Source: Ciona savignyi (taxonomy: Eukaryota > Chordata > Ascidiacea > Phlebobranchia > Cionidae). Taken from it: a stretch of DNA of 64,000 nt. The stretch spans positions 129,062 through 193,061 of the forward strand of contig CH003080.1 of NCBI GenBank assembly GCA_000149265.1, in the 5' to 3' direction. Shown here one piece after another: positions 1 through 11,536 of the stretch (position 1 is the stretch's first letter; each line of letters begins with the position of its first letter). Made by a program: the position numbers and the translations under genes. A model generated the notes under the pieces. It did no database searches. It had not been told where the DNA came from and saw only the letters and a program-made list of their open reading frames with translations.

Positions 1-3000
1 TTTTCTGCACGCCGAAACGATCGGGTTTCCATGCTACCTCATCACCCTTGGTATATCTTACATAGAGTGTATATTTCACGTTTGTTTCTGCAAGCATAAA
101 CTAATGGGTTCCCGAGTAACCAATTCAATCTAGTCATTTATATTTTCTATGGAATTTGCCCCTGTAGTTTCAACCCATATTAGCTAATACCACTGGAACA
201 TCTAACTCGATTGAACATTTTCTTCTTATTATATAAAGCGTAAATGTGACTAATCAGTAGTTTCAGGGGAACTTAATAAATGGGGATTTACCCGAAAGAG
301 GGTAAAGATAGATTTGGAGCATACACATATTTTTTGCTCGTATTTAAATTCTATATACACATTGTTCGTACAATCGAGTTAAAACTCATGACATGTCAGA
401 AAAAATTATAGATGTGCAGAGGTCAATGTGGGAAATGAGAACCAATAAGGATTTATTGCAGTGTTATTAGGACCGAGATTTTAAAAGAACGTTTTAAAGA
501 AAAGATTTTGGGGAATATGTAACGGGTATTTTTAGGCTTAGGGGAAATCAGGTTTAAGGTTTCAGGAATGTTAGCTACGATGGTCTAAATGTTTTATCTG
601 AATTGTGGTATATACGAATATACCCCAACGGAATACCAGACAGTCAAAAGATTTAACGTAATCTGAAAAAATAAGGCTAACCGGCATAGTTTTTAACCAG
701 CGTTTAGGCAGTAAATGATAGTTAATGACTTACACAATTGTAATATGAATGAATGAATGAATATACACGTCTTTTAGTAAACATCGAAAAACTTTGGATT
801 GGTAACTAAGGTACCCATCCGTTTCTGCTTGCATAAATATATAGCATACAAAAATGTTTTTACAAATTCTCGTTGTTAAAAACGTGGCTGACATTGTCTA
901 GTTGTATTTGATGTTCAATTGTTGTATTTCTTTTTCAAAAGCTTTCCTGAAAGAATGTAATTAAGGTGGAAGTTTTGTCACCCGTGCCAATCGTCTATCG
1001 TTTTAGCATTGATTATTATACTTCAAGATACAGTAATAAAGTAAACTTCTTTTGGCCAAACGCGTCTAAGATTTTGTATTACTATATCTCTTTTAGATCT
1101 GGCAATAATTGAAAGATGTTGAGTCGATATACCCATTTACCCTTTGACCTGCTGTAGGAACCACTGTTCCAACATTTTATCATCTTTTTTTTGCTTTAAG
1201 TGTTTAAAAAAAAAATTAAACAACTTCTATTTTAATGAATAAAACACACATCATTTTTTTGGCAGCGAGCTACTTTATTATTTAGAAAACAATATAAAAG
1301 GGTTATTATAAACTGTAGGGCAAATGTCCTACTTCAACAGCCCATTATTATCATGCCCACATTCAAACATATAGGTAAAGAGTATAGATTTACATCACAA
1401 TTTGATTAAATATTTATACAGTGCTAGAAAAAGGCGGTAAATATAAGCTACGCGGACACTTTACGCAGTGTTACGCGGACAGTTTACGACCAAATACACT
1501 TTTCTAGTACTGTCCATCTGTTACCTTTAGGGCTGTTGTGGAAACAATAAACATTTTGTTTATTCTTTGGTCCTACTTTACTTATTGTACTTGCAAAACG
1601 ATCTTGTGGATTGGGCCACACTATACATCTGTGACATGGAACTTTTCAGTGTCATTTCATGTAGTTGATGTACGGCAAATACTGGTTGGCGCTTAATTCT
1701 AAAAGTAGATTTCATGCGATGTAACTAGCTTGATTGCATTAAAATCCGAGGTGGTGTTTTTGTTTCACCACTTGATGGAGAATGTTAATTACAAATATCA
1801 CACATTCGTGACAAAGGTAGTTGCGTGTATACTAGTGTTTGTCGTAATAAACATTACATATTAATAATGATTAAAATAGCCTTTCAGTGGTTAACATTAA
1901 TGGGTATATAATATCACACCTGGTACCAGGTATTCTTCCCTAAGCAGATCGGTTCTTTTTTCTATTTCCACAAATTTCAATATTTTAAATCGGAATAAGC
2001 CAAGTCGAGTGATACATGTATATGTAAATATGTTCTTATTTTACGTATAGTTAATGCTAACGTAAAGGGCTGCATGATTTCTGTTACACAAAAAAATAAC
2101 GTCGCAATCACCTGAAAATCAATAGTTGAATTGTGAATCGTGTAGGCTATTATTCTTTTTAATATCCATAGCTGGACTTCTCCTTTGTTCCATCGATTTT
2201 AAGTCGACGTATAGTCAACAAAAGATTTCTTCGTGGCTCCATTGAGCCTCGATATGTAATAACTTGCATAGATAGGTTTTATACAAAACTTCCCTCGTGA
2301 TTTGGTTGGACCTCAGACAGTTTTCAGCACTGTCAGTTTTATTTATATTTGTAGACTATTTATGTCAAGGATGTCTTTAACTTCCGCAGGTAAGCGACAT
2401 AGATTTAGATTAAACTAATTGAATCGATTGTAAGATACGAACATTCGTATGAGAGTCCTTAAGTTTGTTTAAAATAGTTACAACATTTTTACTAGTATAA
2501 GTCGTCTGTTGAAATGCATCCCTTGTTAATAATACTGGGTAAGCTTATTATTGTTGTGTACCTATAAGCATATGTGAAATGTTTACCGGTTAATTAATGT
2601 GAAGAGGCAAATTGACTTATTTGTAATTCACACAGTGCGTAATTATAACACGGCTTATTTAATATAATTTTCGATCGATCAGGTCGATTTTACTACTGAG
2701 TGAAACATTTAATCAATTGGTATGGAGGATGTGTGCATTTAGTATGGCTACACTTCGCTTATTGAGGAATTGTACTCGCTTGACCACAGCTATACTATGT
2801 AGCTTCGATCGAGCTCATAGCTTTTAAGCTGTGTTATACGGCTGCAGTATAAAATATTTATGAAGTTGCCTGATGTATTGGACTCGTTGGATCACTGCCG
2901 TCAACCTGCATAGATCACTTCGGGCTATTAGCACGCTAAGAAGTTGAGTTTGTCATCTACTGAATCAGATTTTTGTTTGTCAGCTAACGTGCATATTACA

Positions 3001-3014
3001 AGCTGTGAAGTGTT
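1..3014. other. Intergenic / upstream region of the FGF gene
   Basis: No coding exon could be supported on either strand. Bases 1-160 hold one unit of a dispersed repeat whose recognisable core (GGTATATCTTA, then GTTTGTTTCTGC, then AACTAATGGGTTCCC) recurs at 50872-50995 and 51008-51105. A short (GAAT)n run lies near 748-760, and near 1450-1490 there is an imperfect double copy of ACGCGGACA.TTTACG. The rest is AT-rich unique-looking sequence that presumably contains the promoter and 5' UTR of the downstream FGF gene, but no promoter element is clear enough to place. Confidence 0.5.
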
Positions 3015-5298
3015 ATGGATAAGTTAAAAGCTGGTGGTCAAATTAAGGGAATTAAAGGTAGATATGCATATTTAATGGAGCGAACTTAGTGAACGATGAA
3101 ATGTATCTTGAAATATTATGTTTTGACTTCTCTGCATAAATAACGCTTACTTCGGGAGGATTGGCTCAAGAAGTAATATAATAAACGGGTATGCTGGCGT
3201 GATGCCCAACAAGATAAGATGAATTATTCAATTCCTCAATTGCGATGTACTGATCGGTGTTTATCTGCGTTCTTGTTGTTATACGTCCTATATTTTTCGG
3301 CGTTATTCCGCCACTCGGATCGGTGGCTTCTGCTGTTTGTCTGACTAGTTCCGCGGTGAAGTTATTATCGTTCAATGGAGGAAGCTTCATACATGATTAA
3401 GCCCGATGAATCTAGTAGCGGACATAGCAGAGGTGATATGTATATGGTGAAGAATTAGAGAATATATTCAGTTAAAATGTTGACTAAGATTTTAGTTACC
3501 TATGGATAGATACAGTATTACATTTTTCTCTATCTGTGTCACGAAAACGACCATTATAACGTAGGCCTAAATATGCGTTTATAAGACGTACGGTTATGCG
3601 GTTAGTATAATATAACAGCACTTTATTGTTTTTATGCATTGAAGGATTACTGTTTGTTTCTATTTTAAAGTTTGTCTTTTCTTTCCGCTGAATGATTACC
3701 GTTGTATAAGCTTCTCTAAATTATTGATATCTTATATTGATTTTTTAAACAAACTAAGAAAAGTTGAGGTGCAGGTATTCGTTAAACTTTAGATGTATCT
3801 AATTTACTTTCAAATTTAATATATCTAATTAGACTACATAGTGATCACACGTTTAATAACGTTTTAACATTTTTAGAGTCTCAGTTGAAAGGCGTGAAGA
3901 CTCAAATCTTTTCAAGACAAGGTTTTTACTTGGACATCGACCGTGAAAGCGGGGAAGTACGTGGTGTACAGGAGGAATCGGATTCAACTGTTTTCTTTCT
4001 TATCCCGGTTGGTCTTCGGATCGTTTCCATCCAACACACACAAACTCTGCTTTATATCGCAATGAACAGCGAGGGACGATTATACACCACGGTGAGCAAT
4101 GTACTAGATTTCTATAAATGTATAGTTGCTCGGGCAGTTTTACTGGGTCTAGGTTTGAACGTGGCACCAATGGATCCCTTGCTTAAGTATATTTTGTCTG
4201 CTCTCCCTGTATAATTTTCCCCACCGATTAGCTTGTTTGGTTAATGCGCCGTGCAGCCGAAGTGCTTCTGGTTCAAAACTGGTCGCTAGCTAGTCGATTG
4301 TGTTGGGCATTGCATGAACCCAATGGATTGATGGGTTCTACCAAATTAAAAGAACGTCTAATTCATACACAACACACTACAATAGCTTCGTTAACCCGAC
4401 AGTAGGCGCAAGGTGATCTGACAATTCCCTTTGTGTTAACGCTCCTTTCGTTTTCTTATTCTCGCGGATAAACATGGATATCCTATTCTATCGCATGAGT
4501 ACCTCGCAAACTGGTAGACTACAAAACAATTTAGCTCTGGCAACTTATGGCCTACTTACTGGCGAATGGCTAGTGTCTGCTGGTAAAATTCGACAACCTG
4601 TATACAAGATTCAATCCTGTTTATATACTTGCGAGGTTACAATAGTACGACGTTCCATTGTATGCCATTTTGGAAGTGTATTGGTATGGTAAATTCGTGT
4701 GTGCACCTCTCACAGTAACATAAATTCTTTCGGTCAAATACAATGAATTAAAATACCAAAGGGTGTGAAAGGAAGTACACGCCCCAACAATTACATTTCT
4801 GTTTATATTTACAATCCTCCACCCATGTTGCAGGAGAGCTACACCATGGAATGTAAATTCAAGGAATCTGTATATGATAACTACTACGTGGTATACACAT
4901 CATGCATTTACAAACAATTGAAAAGTGGCCGGCCGTGGAACGTCGGTATGACGAAAGAAGGTGTTCCTTTAAAGGGCTCGCAAGCAAAGAAGCATAAACC
5001 GTGCTCACATTTTATTCCACGACCAATTGAAGGTGAGATCTTGACATTACCTTGTTTAAGCCTTAAACAATTATTCATCATGCAGTGTGATGATATTTGA
5101 TAATATATAGACACTACTATCATCTTTGTTTTTTTATCGGATTTCCCACTAATCGATATATGTGCATAAAATAGCAGCTACTATTGCATAAAATGCCATA
5201 TATTTTTAGTTCAAATGTTCAAAGAACCGAGCGTATGTGAGTTGGCCGTACCTAGTCGGAGCGCCTCTTCCACAGATGCAAGAAAGCGAAAAACATGA
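3015..5298 (+). CDS. FGF11/12/13/14: Fibroblast growth factor homologous factor (FGF11/12/13/14 type), complete, 4 exons
   Basis: Coding exons are 3015-3057, 3877-4091, 4834-5032 and 5210-5298. All junctions are GT-AG, phases match, and the joined frame of 546 bases gives 181 aa. The protein starts MDKLKAGGQIKGIKE and runs straight into the beta-trefoil core (SQLKGVKTQIFSRQGFYL, LIPVGLRIVSIQ, MECKFKESVYDNYYVVY, FIPRPIEVQMFKEPS), the hallmark order of FHFs. There is no signal peptide, as expected for this intracellular, non-secreted FGF branch, whose vertebrate members bind voltage-gated sodium channel tails and the MAP-kinase scaffold IB2. The short first exon corresponds to the B-type N terminus of vertebrate FGF12. 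An A-type alternative first exon was not found. The tail ends in a basic stretch (TDARKRKT). A SINE-like repeat sits in intron 2. The gene is tail to tail with the fucosyltransferase gene. Confidence 0.93.
3166..3390 (-). other. Orphan open frame inside FGF intron 1
   Basis: An antisense 74-codon frame starting MKLPPLNDNNFTAELVRQ lies in intron 1 of the FGF gene. Its base composition is less AT-rich than the surrounding intron and its residue make-up (Pro, Gly, Thr, Gln) looks more protein-like than the other open frames in the non-coding parts of the window. I recognise no family, see no clear splice partner, and cannot exclude chance. It could be a single exon of an unmodelled nested gene. 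Confidence 0.15.
4226..4497 (+). repeat. tRNA-derived SINE-like repeat (copy A)
   Basis: The copy lies in FGF intron 2. It shares with the copies at 23168-23470, 46217-46511, 51112-51326 and 52681-52876 the ordered blocks AACTGGTCGCTAGCTAGTCG, CCAATGGATTGATGGGTTCT (elsewhere CCCAGCGGATTAATGG), ACAACACACT, AGGTGATCTGAC, GTGTTAAC and GGATAAACATG, and a tail of short TATCCT/TCTAT repeats. The tRNA-like head (GGTTAATGCG, GGTTCAAAAC) suggests pol III origin. The family name is not known to me from sequence alone. Confidence 0.6.
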
Positions 5299-5935
5299 AG
5301 TTAAATATTTGTTTCAATACAGAACTTTTAAACATTGCAAAACTACGTACTTACCTATACGAATGTCTGTGCTGCTGCTGCTTCATTATTTCGTTGTAAA
5401 CGATCCGTATTGTAATCGACATTATAACACTGATGGTTATGCCGGTCTCGAAATACTTTAAATTGAATAAGTTTCAAATCCAAGTCATTTGTATATGTTT
5501 GTAGGTACGAGGAAAATGCATCCTAACTAGCATTGTCTAACTTAGAAAGACAAAACAAGTATCGATATGCGCGTGTGCTGATTATTTGAAAGCTAAAATG
5601 ACGCACAAAATAAAGTTATAGAGTCCATTATATGGAACTTTGGAAAAAAAAAGAAAAGCAACAACGCGATGTCAATGCAAAGGCGGATATTCTACAGATA
5701 TGATCAGTTTTCGTTTGACCGTCGAAACATTGAAAATAAAAATTCGTAATTTTAAAATTGTTTGCTAAAATATTTAAGCTCGAACAATTCGAGAACTTGT
5801 GATGATAATCTCAGTAAAGAAATTTTGTGAAGGTTGTATTCTTAAACTTGTAATAAATGCCGTGATGCTCGATGTTTTGACAAGGACGCGGTGACTGTCA
5901 TGCACGACACCATTCGTGATTTACCCCCTAAACCA
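5299..5935. other. Tail-to-tail spacer between FGF and fucosyltransferase genes
   Basis: This 637-base spacer holds the 3' UTRs of the two convergent genes. An AATAAA hexamer on the + strand at 5609-5614, about 310 bases after the FGF stop, is a plausible poly(A) signal for FGF. No clear hexamer was seen for the opposite gene. Nothing else is recognisable. Confidence 0.5.
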
Positions 5936-8900
5936 TTACGTTGCTTGTTCCATCGTACTTGCATATTCTCTGAGCAACCTCCGGTGACCTCTCCCGCCGT
6001 CTAACGTGTCAATTATGAGACCCAAAATATTTTGGTCAAGATACAAGTCATTGCTGTTCATTTGTAGGCGACGGTAATACACCACTCGTTGCGACCAGGT
6101 GCTCTGCTTTGACCAAAGGAAAGTTTTACCGAGTTTTCCAATCTCCATTTCGACTTGAGATATGACGTCATTCGTGAAATCGAAATCGCTTGACGTCGAC
6201 CCGCAAATTCTTAAAAAGAAGAGAAAGGAAATTTATATAAACTAATATAACCGAACACTTTTTTTTTAATTCTTGATATTACTTTGTATATGTTATTCAC
6301 CTGTAGTTTTTCAAAACAAAGTTGAAGAGGTCTTTAGAATAAAATATCTCAACTTTTCCCAAATCCCTGTATTTGGGAATGCCGCGCAGTAACTTGGAAA
6401 AAGCCACCTGAATACTGTTCACAAAACCAGTAACTGATGACGGTGCTGCCAAGTAAACTGATTTTGGATTGTATCCATGGATTTCTCTGGCTTCTAATAG
6501 TTTAACTGCTAATGCATGGGCGAAAGCTGAAGCATTGGCAGCTCGCTCGATTAGTTGACACATTTCAGCAATTTTTGGTCTGAAGTGGACATCGCACAGG
6601 TAATGCAGAAAATCCTAAAACAATAGTTTTTTAGTTTCTGAAGATACAATTTTCCCAGAACTTCGTTAACTTTGCTTTACTGGCATTAAGCATAGCCTTT
6701 TAATGGCGATATTAAATGATACACGCAAAATAGAACTATACCACTATATATATTTAACCCATGATTTAAATTAAGTCAATGTGTGTATTCAAATTATACA
6801 CTTATCGTGTCTTACTTCTTTGTCGTAACGCCAGTGAACTGCAACATGCGAAGGCCCTAAAATTTCATTGCGAAAAGCATGCGCTACATCGCGGATGAAC
6901 TTCGGACTATTAACATTCCGCCATACGTCGCCAAAGAAAACTTGAGCGTCGGTTTTTGTGAGCACATTTTCCTGCGGGGACTCGATGATGTCGAAAGCAC
7001 TTCTTGGCCACGATGCTGGCACTGACAATTGTATATTACAATTAGTATTTAGTTAAAACAAAGATTTAAAGTTGTTTCGTTATAGCTAGTTTCGTGAGTG
7101 TGTTCGGGCAAGGAATTCGCGAACATGTTGAAAACGAATTGCCACTCCGTACGTGATGTTCCGCCATTTTGAAAATTTATGGCTAAAGAGAAATGTTAAA
7201 ACAATTAAAATGGTAAATGGTTATGGTATTGTTTTTGTTGATGTATGGCGATGACGCCATAAGCAAGAAGGGTATTGGTTTCCAGTAAGTTTGGGGATGT
7301 TCATTATTTTAATTTATTTAACTGTAAATATTACAATGACGATCTTATACAATCGATTGAAACTGATTATAAACAGTTTACATTAAAAGTTCAACTAAGT
7401 AACAACTTGACTAAAATACAGGAAGTTCAAGACAAATTTGGACAGCAGCGCAGCGTCACGCAAATGTAAAAAAGTATTGCAAAGCAGAAAAGCAGTACTA
7501 AAGAGAGAGAGTTAACCACAAGTAAACCACCGCTCTTTGTAAAATCAAGTTTTACAATACGTTATATGCTTATTGGCATTGAAACATACATCTTCCCTGG
7601 TTACATATACTCACTAATCTTAACAAGCAAAAGGCATAAACCGGTTTCTTAACCAATCCAAACAAGCCTTCTACGTTCTGTAAAAGTATAATCTTGTTGG
7701 GTAACAACATAAAATGAAGCAAACGTTTTATTATTTTAATCATTTTTTTAATAAAAGTGTCAAAGCGGAGGGGTCGGGGCGAAAAGCTACTTTAAATTCT
7801 TATAGAATACATTCAATATTTACTTCCAATTTAAATTGTTATGTGATTGAGAAGAAATATTCGGGATAACTATAACCACATGTACGTAAAAAAATATACA
7901 TATGGCCTAGAGCATTTTATAAGCAGATGAATTGTTAAACAAAAACCTCGTCTAAATATACAACTTGTGCAGTTTGCTATCGTCTACATTTTATTTTAAA
8001 AGGACTGTGAATAGAAAATTTTTCGGTAATACCACTGTAAGTGAACGTTTTAAATTTAAATAAAAACGTCAGCTGGAATGAGTAATCTGTCAATCCCAAA
8101 CAGACAGCGTAGGCCAATACGTGGCAAAATGTCTTGGTAAATAGATTATTTATTTTTGAACAAGACATTTAAACTTACACGTATCGGATGGTCGCAATCC
8201 CAGCTGCCGAAAAGGTTTGAAATAATGAGCACATTTTTTGGAAGATTGATAATTCGATTTTAATTCCATGAAATCAAAATCATGCTTCCGTCCTTGAAAC
8301 ATATCGCCCATTAGCCACTTGATCTCTATAATTCAAAAGTCTTATGGATTTAAAATGCTATAGTAAAATAAGTACTACAGAGTGTCAACCACGTAATTGT
8401 ATTATTTTTCACAAGTTTTTTATGTGCAGTTTATGCGTGTCAGATTCCAATCTGGAAGTTTCCACAACGTTTCAATCCAGGTACAAAACTTCCATATGTC
8501 TTATAGCGCGCGTTATAATTTAATCTGGTCAGTTAGCTCAGAATTTAGGGATTCAGAGAATTTGTCCTTTTATTACCTTCGGAAATTTAGGTCTATTTAT
8601 GTAAAGTAAGAATATGTTCGCTAACATTTTTACCCCTTTCAAATCCGCAAATCGCAAATCATATAATATATATATATACATGTACCATATGGTAAATATA
8701 TATATATATATATACCATAAAACCTCTATTTAAACGCCACCTCCAACAGAACGCCACTATAAAGGAAGGGTTGAAAAATAGAGCACCCCTCTCTAATTAA
8801 ACATCGCACCTCTAATAGAACGCCATTTTGACATTATTATGTTAATTAGTAACCAATGTTTTTTAACATTACAAAATAATAGATGCCCAATAATACCTTA

Positions 8901-11536
8901 CCGGTATATCAACTCCAGTAAAAATTGGATGGATATATTGGTAATATACGATCATTTTTGACATGAAATCTGACCAGCCAGTCGAAAAATAGAGCGACGT
9001 GGCGCTCAAGTGGAGGTTTCACGGTATATACACATTATATATGTAATATATACTTACTATATAATAAAACCGGAAATTAACACAATATGTACCTTTTTTT
9101 CCAAAATGGGGCTTATAATTATGGTATTAGCGATTTTGACGAAAATTTAATTTTTTTAGGATCTGCAACCGGTCAATTAAACTTACGTGGTAAATGACTG
9201 TGGTATTAATACTATAACTAATATATTTATACCCAATGTCATGAATCTTGACAGATATATTAGCTGATAATTAAGTACTTACAAAATGAAACTACAGAAA
9301 ATCTCTGTGTGCCGCAGTATAATTAACAAGGCTCTATAATAAATTCCCCAGCATTTTAACCTAGCAATTAAATCTAGCACATGTGTTTAATTACATGTTT
9401 TACAAATCTTAGTACTTGGTTCAATTTACACGACATGTTCACTTCGCCCTTATTGTTTCCACGTATAAAGTCTGGCCACAGAAGTTCAACCGAAGACATA
9501 TTTAACCAAACCGGCGCGACAGGTTGAACTATACCCCAGAGCTAAAGCTTGATATGTCACGGTGATTTGCGGTTAAACCATATTACTTTTGCGCAAGACT
9601 GAAAAGCACTCTGGTATCCCACATTTAAATCCCACCCTCGCGTCAAATTGCACTGATTCCAATTGCAGGACTATTAAGGTATTAAAAGTTCAGTATATAA
9701 ATATACATCGTACTTTAGCACCAAGATGACAGAGAACTTACCCGTGTTAACAAGAGCATACACATCCATGTTTCCTCTGTCAATAAAATCTATAAAGTTA
9801 AAAATGTTACTTATTGTGTTAATGTGCCAGCAAAGAAACGACAAATAAAACATACGTGTGTTATAAAACAAACATTTCGTTATAAAATGATGTGTAAAAT
9901 GATCTTGTACTGTTGCCAAAAGTGTCATGTTATATAATGATTACAATTAGGAGCAGAAAGTTTGTTTCATAATATTGGTATGTTTAATCCGATTATTATA
10001 ATTTTTAATGCGTATGACTACAGTGATTTCAACTTTAATACTCCGTAATATTATCCTAAATGGAAAAATATATTCTTGAGTAAGTGTACACTTCGTGACT
10101 TTATGGCGTCGAGTAAGATTAGTAATATTAGTTAGTTAGTTTCCACACCTTTGACTTCTTTTATTCCGATTCCAGCTTTATATCTGGCACCTTGCAGTCC
10201 GGTTTGGACGTGGATTACAGGTAACGCACTCAGAAGAGGACTCTGTGTAAAAATAGTTTTTTTCGGTAAATGGATATGAAGATAAGATTCTGTTTGCAGG
10301 TAAACGGTATCCTTTAAGCGCTCAAATTACACGCAAAACCAATAAAGTTTGTCTGGGGGGTTGATTTTTCATTGAAGCTAAACTACTGTAAGCTACTTCC
10401 TACACATTTGGAATGTATAGATCACTTATCATACACTTACCATGCCTTCTTCGTCGGCATTAAAAAACACGTCAAAGCGGCCATTGCACCTCTTCACTGC
10501 TTGTAATAACGGTATCACTGACATATACCGCCGCAAGATGTTAAGATCTATTCTCCTTTCTGCACCGACCACCGTCTTTAAAAGTACGTTTTCATACGTG
10601 TGCTCGTAGAAATTCGGTAGGACCAAAGTCCTGTAAAAAAACATATACAATGTCAGTAACTCTTACCCTAAGTAAAAGAAAATCACAACTATAAAACATG
10701 GAACACGGTTGTGTGGGAGAATGTTTAACGCGGTCCATTCAACTAACGCTTTATACAAAAATGGTCAAGTGACCAGCCCATCACAAATTCAAAACTTGGC
10801 TCGGCAAAAAAACGTGAAACAGGAATATTTTGGTGGCCGAATGTTAACACGACATATAAATATGCATATTTCTATACAAAAAAAAACGTATTAGTGACAG
10901 ACATTATGTGCCCGAAACTTGGCGCGGTAAAAAATTATAAAAAAAAGAAACGAAGAATATCATGAATTCCAGGAAGTAGCCATTGTAAAACAAACCCAGA
11001 CCGTCGTTTCACAATCCCGTTTAACGTAGGACATTGTTTAAAAAAGAATGATCATTATCTGATTTTACATACCTGTTTAATATAATGGCAAGCAGAGCGC
11101 TTTGTTGAAAACCAGCTAATTGGTTGCTTGGTCCATTGTACAGTGTTGGAATTAAAAATCTATTCGGATCGAGCTTGTGCTTTGGTGTTATCGGTTTGCT
11201 CCAGTCCGTGTCGGATTTCAGGCATTTTCGATTAGTCTCTTTGAAGCCGGGTTCCCCGTGGTAATTTTGAAATGCAGTCGGGGTTTTATCCTGTGTTATT
11301 CCCAACTCACCAAAGCTCTCATGCCATTGCGGCACCTTCCAATTGTTTTGATCTGCGGTTTGTTGTCCTTCAATGAAATTCGCATGCAAACGAACCAATC
11401 GTGGATTGGTTGATTGTGCGCTTGTTGGATATTTGAATAGATCTGGATTCAGAACTTCGGTATTTCGAATGAGAAAGTAATAAGTGAACAAGCTCGCGTT
11501 TATTAGAACAAGAACCCAGTTTCTAAAGCGGCACAT
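5936..11536 (-). CDS. O-fucosyltransferase-like type II Golgi membrane protein, complete, 7 exons
   Basis: Coding exons in transcript order are 11536-11073, 10630-10441, 10242-10149, 9789-9742, 7021-6816, 6614-6301 and 6209-5936. The sum is 1590 bases (529 aa), with matching phases and GT-AG ends throughout. Residues 7-24 form a hydrophobic signal anchor (WVLVLINASLFTYYF), so the enzyme should sit in the Golgi with its catalytic side in the lumen. Family marks follow in order: GPSNQLAGFQ at 135-144 (GDP-sugar side, like the G.NNQ of O-FucT, PF10250), TLVLPNFYEHT and DLNILRRYMSVIPL in exon 2, VAVHWRYDKEDF around 325-336 (the H-x-R-x-x-D/E motif used for GDP-fucose), then SVYLAAPSS and WSKQSTWSQR. 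Exon 4 is only 48 bases and exon 3 is 94; neither would be found by open-frame scanning. The acceptor substrate cannot be told from sequence. It is divergent from DMRT and convergent with FGF. Confidence 0.85.
8713..9026. mobile_element. Non-autonomous DNA transposon (MITE) with pogo/mariner-like ends
   Basis: The ends form an inverted repeat: ACCATAAAACCTCTATTT on the left against ACCGTGAAACCTCCACTT read inward from the right, both continuing into (A)ACGCCAC/(G)AGCGCCAC. Both ends are flanked by TA inside TA-rich sequence, as for the Tc1/mariner/pogo superfamily. The 314-base interior carries internal degenerate copies of the end motif (CACCTCTAATAGAACGCCA) and no coding potential. It lies in intron 4 of the fucosyltransferase gene next to a (TA)n tract. 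Exact ends are uncertain by a few bases because of the TA run. Confidence 0.7.
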
